Positions 6,410 through 9,566 of a DNA stretch of 9,566 bases are shown here, piece after piece. How positions within the stretch are numbered: the first letter of the stretch is position 1; the number at the start of each line of letters is the position of its first letter. The notes under the pieces were generated by a model that saw nothing but the letters and a program-made list of their open reading frames with translations, was not told the DNA's origin and searched no databases. Where the stretch lies: contig JAFGEM010000072.1 in the NCBI GenBank assembly GCA_016931555.1, forward strand, positions 1-9,566, given 5' to 3'. This DNA comes from Candidatus Iainarchaeum sp. GTDB lineage: Archaea > Iainarchaeota > Iainarchaeia > Iainarchaeales > GCA-2688035. The translations under genes were made by a program, and so were the position numbers.

Positions 6410-6579
6410 TAAAGACCACTCAAAAAATTAATCAAAGAAAGGATTAAAAAAGAACGCTTGCTCTTAGAATGAAAAAATATGCCGTAAATCCTAAAATAGC
6501 CTAAAATTCCAAAAAAACGAGTTCTGAATTTCCTGTGGTTTTTTTTAAAAAAGAATTGGAGTTATGTAATATTGGTTAC
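6410..6579. promoter_or_regulatory. Divergent promoter region between valS and nucS
   Basis: 170 AT-rich bases. TTTTTTAAT (minus strand, around 6443-6451) is a weak TATA candidate for valS. TTTTAAAA at 6543-6550 is a TATA candidate for nucS. CCTAAAAT occurs twice ten bases apart (6490-6497, 6500-6507), one helical turn, as an operator might. No tRNA or stable hairpin was seen. Confidence 0.4.
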
Positions 6580-7344
6580 ATGGGTTTGGGTGCTCAAATA
6601 GCCAAAATTCAGGCAGGCTTGTCCCAGAAAAGCATGACAATTGTTTTTGGGGAGTGCGAAGTAGATTATATAGGGAGAGCCACAAGCAAGCTTCCCTTGG
6701 GAAAGCGTGTTGTGCTTATAAAGGGAGACAATTCAATAAGCATTCACCAGAATCGGCTTGTAAGGCCGACTAATTACATGATGAATGCAAAAATCTGTGT
6801 TGAGAAGGAAGAGGGTTATGCTTTTCTTAAAGCGCGCAGGCAAAAGCCTGTTGAATCTTTGACTGTAAAATTTTCAAGCATTGAAGACGTGCAGGCGTAT
6901 GAAATGGAGATAACTGATGATTTGAGGTTAAGCGGTTCAGAGCGCGATTTGAATGAACTCCTAATGCAGGATCTGTCAATGATTGAGCCCGGCTTAAAGC
7001 CTTTGAACCAGCAGGAACAATTTCGCAAGGGAATTGCAGATATTATTGCCGAAGATGAAAATGGGAATCTTGTTGTGATAGAATTAAAGCGCAGGCAGGC
7101 GGATTATGCGAGCGTAACACAATTGCAGAGATACATGCAGCAGGTTGAGAAAATAAAGGAGTGTAAACCACGCGGGATTTTATTGGCGCCAAGCATCAGA
7201 AAAAATGCACTTGAACTTTTGGAGAACCTTGGATTGGAATTTGCAAAAATAGATTTTACATTATTGCCCTCAAGCAAAGAAAAAGCACAAATCAATGGAT
7301 TGCAGAAAAAACAGGAGACTATTACAAAGTTTTTGGAAAAATGA
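6580..7344 (+). CDS. nucS: NucS/EndoMS mismatch-specific endonuclease
   Basis: Cuts both strands at mismatched or branched DNA in archaea that lack MutS/MutL, acting with the PCNA clamp. The N-terminal DNA-binding half contains the family signature IVFGECEVDYIGRATSKLPLGKRVVLIK and IHQN. The C-terminal RecB-like nuclease half shows GIADIIAED, VVIELKRR and QLQRYM, giving catalytic residues D154, E168 and K170 (numbered from this start). Length is 254 residues, close to characterised archaeal homologues (about 250). I chose ATG 6580 over an in-frame GTG at 6535 because the extra 15 residues are not typical of the family and their codons cover the TATA-like box. The C-terminus ends in a charged tail (ITKFLEK); whether it is a PCNA-binding peptide is unclear. 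The stop overlaps the downstream phosphatase start as ATGA, suggesting co-translation. Confidence 0.93.
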   Translation: MGLGAQIAKIQAGLSQKSMTIVFGECEVDYIGRATSKLPLGKRVVLIKGDNSISIHQNRLVRPTNYMMNAKICVEKEEGYAFLKARRQKPVESLTVKFSSIEDVQAYEMEITDDLRLSGSERDLNELLMQDLSMIEPGLKPLNQQEQFRKGIADIIAEDENGNLVVIELKRRQADYASVTQLQRYMQQVEKIKECKPRGILLAPSIRKNALELLENLGLEFAKIDFTLLPSSKEKAQINGLQKKQETITKFLEK

Positions 7345-7901
7345 TTTTGACCCGAAGAGGATATGAGCGGAAAAAAATTTGGAAACGTGAAGTTATGCCT
7401 GCAAAAAAACCAAAAAACAAAAAAATTGCACGCGGAAAACAGCAGAGTGTTTGGCGCGGGCAAAAACCCGAAAACTTTCGATACCTCAAAGGGCATGCGC
7501 TTGCAGGATCAGCATATATTTATTCTCCGCACCAGGCAAAGTGGCTTGCGCGGCGCGGATTCAAAACAGTTATTTCCTTTGAACCCGTATCGGAAAGAAC
7601 AATTGATGCGCTAAAGAAATTCGGGATAAAGCATATTTCCATGCCCATATACGATGCTGATGACCTTGCATTCACTGCGCGTGACAGGGAGCAAATTGCG
7701 GAAATTGTTGATGCAGAGTGGAGGCAGGGCAGAAAAGTCCTTGTGCACTGCCTCCAGGGGAGAGGGAGAACTGGAGAGGCCTTAAATTTTCTGTGGGATT
7801 ATGCGAGAACACACTATCCCGAAAGAGAAACAGCTGCACGCAGCTCTCTTAGAAAAACATGGGAAAAAATAGAGAGGAACAGGAAAAACAAGAAAATTTA
7901 A
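7341..7901 (+). CDS. Dual-specificity/tyrosine phosphatase-like protein
   Basis: The 186-residue protein carries the cysteine phosphatase signature HCLQGRGRTG: nucleophile C137, five residues, R143, then T144. D105 or D107 in PIYDADD is the likely general acid. The region before it (RGQKPENFRYLKG...LARRGFKTVISF) has the usual layout of small archaeal dual-specificity phosphatases. The substrate could be phosphotyrosine, phosphoserine/threonine or a small phosphorylated molecule. The first ~35 residues are strongly basic (many K and R), possibly a nucleic-acid-binding or disordered tail; a second ATG at 7395 would remove half of it. The ATG at 7341 overlaps the nucS stop by four bases, so the two are probably translated from one message. 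The stop codon TAA lies inside the TATA-like box of the next gene. Confidence 0.85.
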   Translation: MILTRRGYERKKIWKREVMPAKKPKNKKIARGKQQSVWRGQKPENFRYLKGHALAGSAYIYSPHQAKWLARRGFKTVISFEPVSERTIDALKKFGIKHISMPIYDADDLAFTARDREQIAEIVDAEWRQGRKVLVHCLQGRGRTGEALNFLWDYARTHYPERETAARSSLRKTWEKIERNRKNKKI

Positions 7902-7904
7902 ATA
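7897..7904 (+). promoter_or_regulatory. TATA-like box of the small membrane protein gene, leaderless spacing
   Basis: TTTAAATA, 21 bases before the ATG at 7926, so a transcript would begin at or near the ATG. It overlaps the TAA stop of the phosphatase gene. It has the same eight bases and nearly the same spacing as the box at 3293-3300 on the other strand. Confidence 0.6.
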
Positions 7905-7925
7905 CTACAAAATTGTTGTTTTAGT

Positions 7926-8204
7926 ATGCAGGTTTCTGATGTTGCAATTGGATTATTGCTTTTATTCTTATTTGCATGGGTAATGATGATTGCTTTAAAC
8001 CAGAATAACCATGCGATTGCAATTAACTATCTCGCAATGCAGGGCAAGGTTATTGTTTCCGATAATGAATATTGTTTGGATACTTACAAGAGCATGCAAC
8101 TTGTGCAGAAAAATGATTTGCGATTCAAGGAATATGTAATAATTCCCGCTGCAACAGATTCCGATGAACTTGTTCTCTGCATTTACGATCCATTGGAAGG
8201 ATAG
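7926..8204 (+). CDS. Small membrane-anchored protein of unknown function
   Basis: 92 residues that I do not recognise. Residues 7-24 form one hydrophobic segment preceded by a short acidic N-terminus; the remaining ~65 residues are soluble, with two cysteines (C50 in NEYCLD and C85 in LVLCIYD). The layout suggests a protein anchored by one N-terminal helix, and the cysteines could pair outside the cell. It starts at ATG 7926 behind a TATA-like box with no obvious ribosome binding site. Its TAG stop is followed within nine bases by the next gene's ATG, so the two form a likely operon. The real-gene call rests on promoter spacing, coding-like composition and tight coupling. Confidence 0.7.
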   Translation: MQVSDVAIGLLLLFLFAWVMMIALNQNNHAIAINYLAMQGKVIVSDNEYCLDTYKSMQLVQKNDLRFKEYVIIPAATDSDELVLCIYDPLEG

Positions 8205-8212
8205 TGCAAAGC

Positions 8213-8857
8213 ATGAGTCTTCAGCCTCTCAAAAAATTTGACAGCACTTTTACCCTGCTTTTATTCAGCAACATTGCCACAATAATACTCGCACTTTCAT
8301 TGAACTGGGGTCTAATGACTATCTTATGGGGGTATTGGCTGCAGAGTGTTATAATCGGATTCTTTACTTTCATAAAACTACTTATTCTCAGCTCCAAAAC
8401 CTCTAATGAGACAATTGGTCCGCTAGGAGGAGTATTTCTTGCTTTCTTTTTTGCAGCACATTATGGCCTTTTTCATTTTGGTTATATGATGTTTCTGATT
8501 TTCTTTAGCTTGTTTGGCTTTGTTTCAGAGGCACAGGGGTTTCCAACTGGGGCACTTGCAATGCCAATAGACTTTTTGGGTATTGCAATAATGGGGGCAA
8601 TATTCTTTGTAACCCATGGATTCTCTTTTGTTTATCACCTGCAAAAAAGCAAAGGCCAGCAGGTCACAATGGGAACAATGCATAGTACCATGATGGAGCC
8701 TTACAAAAGAATTGTTCCAATGCATTTGACAATACTATTTGGGGGCTGGATAATAATGATTGGAATGGCCCACCAAATTGTTTTGGTTTTCTTCCTCCTC
8801 CTTAAAACAGCTGCAGACTTGTGGGGCCACGGAACTAAACATAAACGCGGGCTTTGA
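8213..8857 (+). CDS. Polytopic membrane protein, DUF6498-like
   Basis: About 214 residues with roughly six membrane segments. Conserved-looking motifs sit at their edges: WGYWLQSVIIGFF, HYGLFHFGYMMF, THGFSF, EPYKRIVPMHLTI and LLLKTAADLWGH. From memory this pattern (tryptophan/tyrosine after the second helix, several histidines, and an LKT..D...H end) resembles the uncharacterised family DUF6498; no function is known to me. The histidines at helix ends could bind a metal or haem, which is speculation. I chose ATG 8213, with GGAAGG at 8195-8200 as a somewhat distant ribosome binding site; a GTG at 8204, overlapping the upstream stop by one base, is an alternative. It is convergent with the M24 peptidase gene, with only three bases between their stops. 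Confidence 0.8.
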   Translation: MSLQPLKKFDSTFTLLLFSNIATIILALSLNWGLMTILWGYWLQSVIIGFFTFIKLLILSSKTSNETIGPLGGVFLAFFFAAHYGLFHFGYMMFLIFFSLFGFVSEAQGFPTGALAMPIDFLGIAIMGAIFFVTHGFSFVYHLQKSKGQQVTMGTMHSTMMEPYKRIVPMHLTILFGGWIIMIGMAHQIVLVFFLLLKTAADLWGHGTKHKRGL

Positions 8858-8860
8858 AAA

Positions 8861-9566
8861 TCACAGTTCAATCATTTTCCTTGGAGCCCTGCTCAAAAGC
8901 TTTGCGCCATTCCGCGTAATTAAAGCATCATCTTCAATTCTAATGCCCCCGAATTTTCCGTAAATTCCGGGCTCTACTGTAAGAACCATGCTTTCCCTTA
9001 AAACATCCTTTGATTTTTCAAGAAAGCCAGAGGGAAAATCGTGAACCTGCAGCCCCAATCCATGGCCCAAACCATGCATAAGTGGCTTGCGGGTAGTGCG
9101 CTTAAGCAGTTTGCTTGTTTCACTGAAAATCTCTTCACACTTTGCATTTGGCTTGCATAATTCCTGTGCAAATTCCTTTGCAGAATAAACTTTTTCATAC
9201 AATTCTTTTTGCTGTTTTGTGGCTCTCCCGACACAGAACACACGCGTTAAGTCAGCACAGTAGTTTTTGTACTTTGCACCGAAATCAATCAACAGCAAGC
9301 CATTCCGAATTTTTGTGTTCGAGGTGACATGATGTGGAATTGCAGAATTTTTTGCCGAAGCAACAATGCTTGGAAACGCCAGTTCATTGTCTCCCTGCGC
9401 ACGAAGAATTGACTCGAGTTTCAAGGCAAGCTGTTTTTCAGTCATGCCTCGCCGAAAGTAGCGTGGGAGAGAATTAATTGCTTTTTCCGAGATTTTGACT
9501 GCTTTCTGGATTTTTGAAATCTCTTCCCTTGTTTTTGTTTCACGGGCTTTTGCGAGTGCTTTGGAA
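8861..9566 (-). CDS. M24-family metallopeptidase (Xaa-Pro aminopeptidase/prolidase), 5' end beyond window
   Basis: The reading frame is open to the right edge, so the gene is incomplete at its 5' end; the internal ATG at 9445 is not the start. Forty upstream residues are visible and have the family's typical entry to the catalytic domain (KTREEISKIQKAVKISEKAI...). The pita-bread fold's five dinuclear metal ligands are all present, numbering from M at 9445: D54 and D65 in LIDFGAKYKNYCADLTR, H128 in GLGHGLG, E158 in TVEPGIY and E171 in IRIEDD. H38 (IPHH) and H135 (VHD) are the usual substrate-binding histidines. It should remove N-terminal residues before proline or cleave Xaa-Pro dipeptides in the cytoplasm. 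The motif spacing fits prolidase/aminopeptidase P rather than type I methionine aminopeptidase. Confidence 0.9.
   Translation of the reverse strand, partial: SKALAKARETKTREEISKIQKAVKISEKAINSLPRYFRRGMTEKQLALKLESILRAQGDNELAFPSIVASAKNSAIPHHVTSNTKIRNGLLLIDFGAKYKNYCADLTRVFCVGRATKQQKELYEKVYSAKEFAQELCKPNAKCEEIFSETSKLLKRTTRKPLMHGLGHGLGLQVHDFPSGFLEKSKDVLRESMVLTVEPGIYGKFGGIRIEDDALITRNGAKLLSRAPRKMIEL

Noticed and set aside
6470..6505. Eleven-codon frame starting ATGAAAAAATAT in the valS-nucS spacer
   Set aside because: Too short, with no ribosome binding site and no family resemblance.
6535..6579. 15-codon N-terminal extension of NucS from GTG 6535
   Set aside because: Its codons cover the TTTTAAAA TATA-like box, and the family's usual N-terminal length fits ATG 6580; kept only as an alternative start.
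9445..9445. ATG at 9445 as the start of the M24 peptidase
   Set aside because: The frame stays open upstream to the window edge and the translated residues match the family's expected sequence before the catalytic domain.
1..9566. tRNA, rRNA, CRISPR or insertion-sequence features
   Set aside because: No cloverleaf, regular short repeats with spacers, transposase-like protein or terminal inverted repeats were seen in the few intergenic gaps, all under about 175 bases.

Overview
The window looks like a piece of an archaeal chromosome of moderate, slightly AT-rich composition. The evidence is a pyruvoyl-dependent arginine decarboxylase, a NucS/EndoMS-type mismatch endonuclease, a valyl-tRNA synthetase of archaeal type, TATA-like boxes (TTTAAATA) at leaderless spacing before start codons, and very compact gene packing with ATGA and TGATG overlaps. 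A small-genome (DPANN-like) lineage is possible, but that is inference; no rRNA or other marker fixes the lineage.

Left arm, minus strand (3270 down to the left edge): a three-gene operon whose genes overlap by one or four bases. It encodes (1) a 492-residue predicted lipoprotein with two MopE-type Cys/Asp-rich metal-binding repeats followed by three tandem copies of an unrecognised module of about 110 residues, (2) a predicted lipoprotein of about 150 residues carrying a fourth copy of that module, and (3) a multi-spanning membrane protein fused to a spermidine-synthase-like domain that has lost its catalytic Asp. The third gene runs off the left edge. This operon is the most novel part of the window and looks like a cell-surface system.

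Middle: diverging from that operon is the arginine decarboxylase gene (plus strand, TTG start), which makes agmatine. It converges on a valyl-tRNA synthetase gene (minus strand). The 43-base gap between them, with both stop codons, forms an inverted repeat with a U-tract in each direction, probably a shared bidirectional terminator. The ValRS has an altered HIGH motif (HIGQ) and is shorter than usual.

Right arm: from a divergent promoter region after the ValRS gene, the plus strand carries NucS and, with a 4-base overlap, a dual-specificity/tyrosine phosphatase-like protein. A second TTTAAATA promoter, overlapping the phosphatase stop codon, drives a small membrane-anchored unknown protein and a polytopic membrane protein resembling DUF6498. 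The window ends with the 3' part of an M24-family aminopeptidase/prolidase gene on the minus strand, whose 5' end lies beyond the right edge. No rRNA, tRNA, CRISPR array or insertion sequence was seen.
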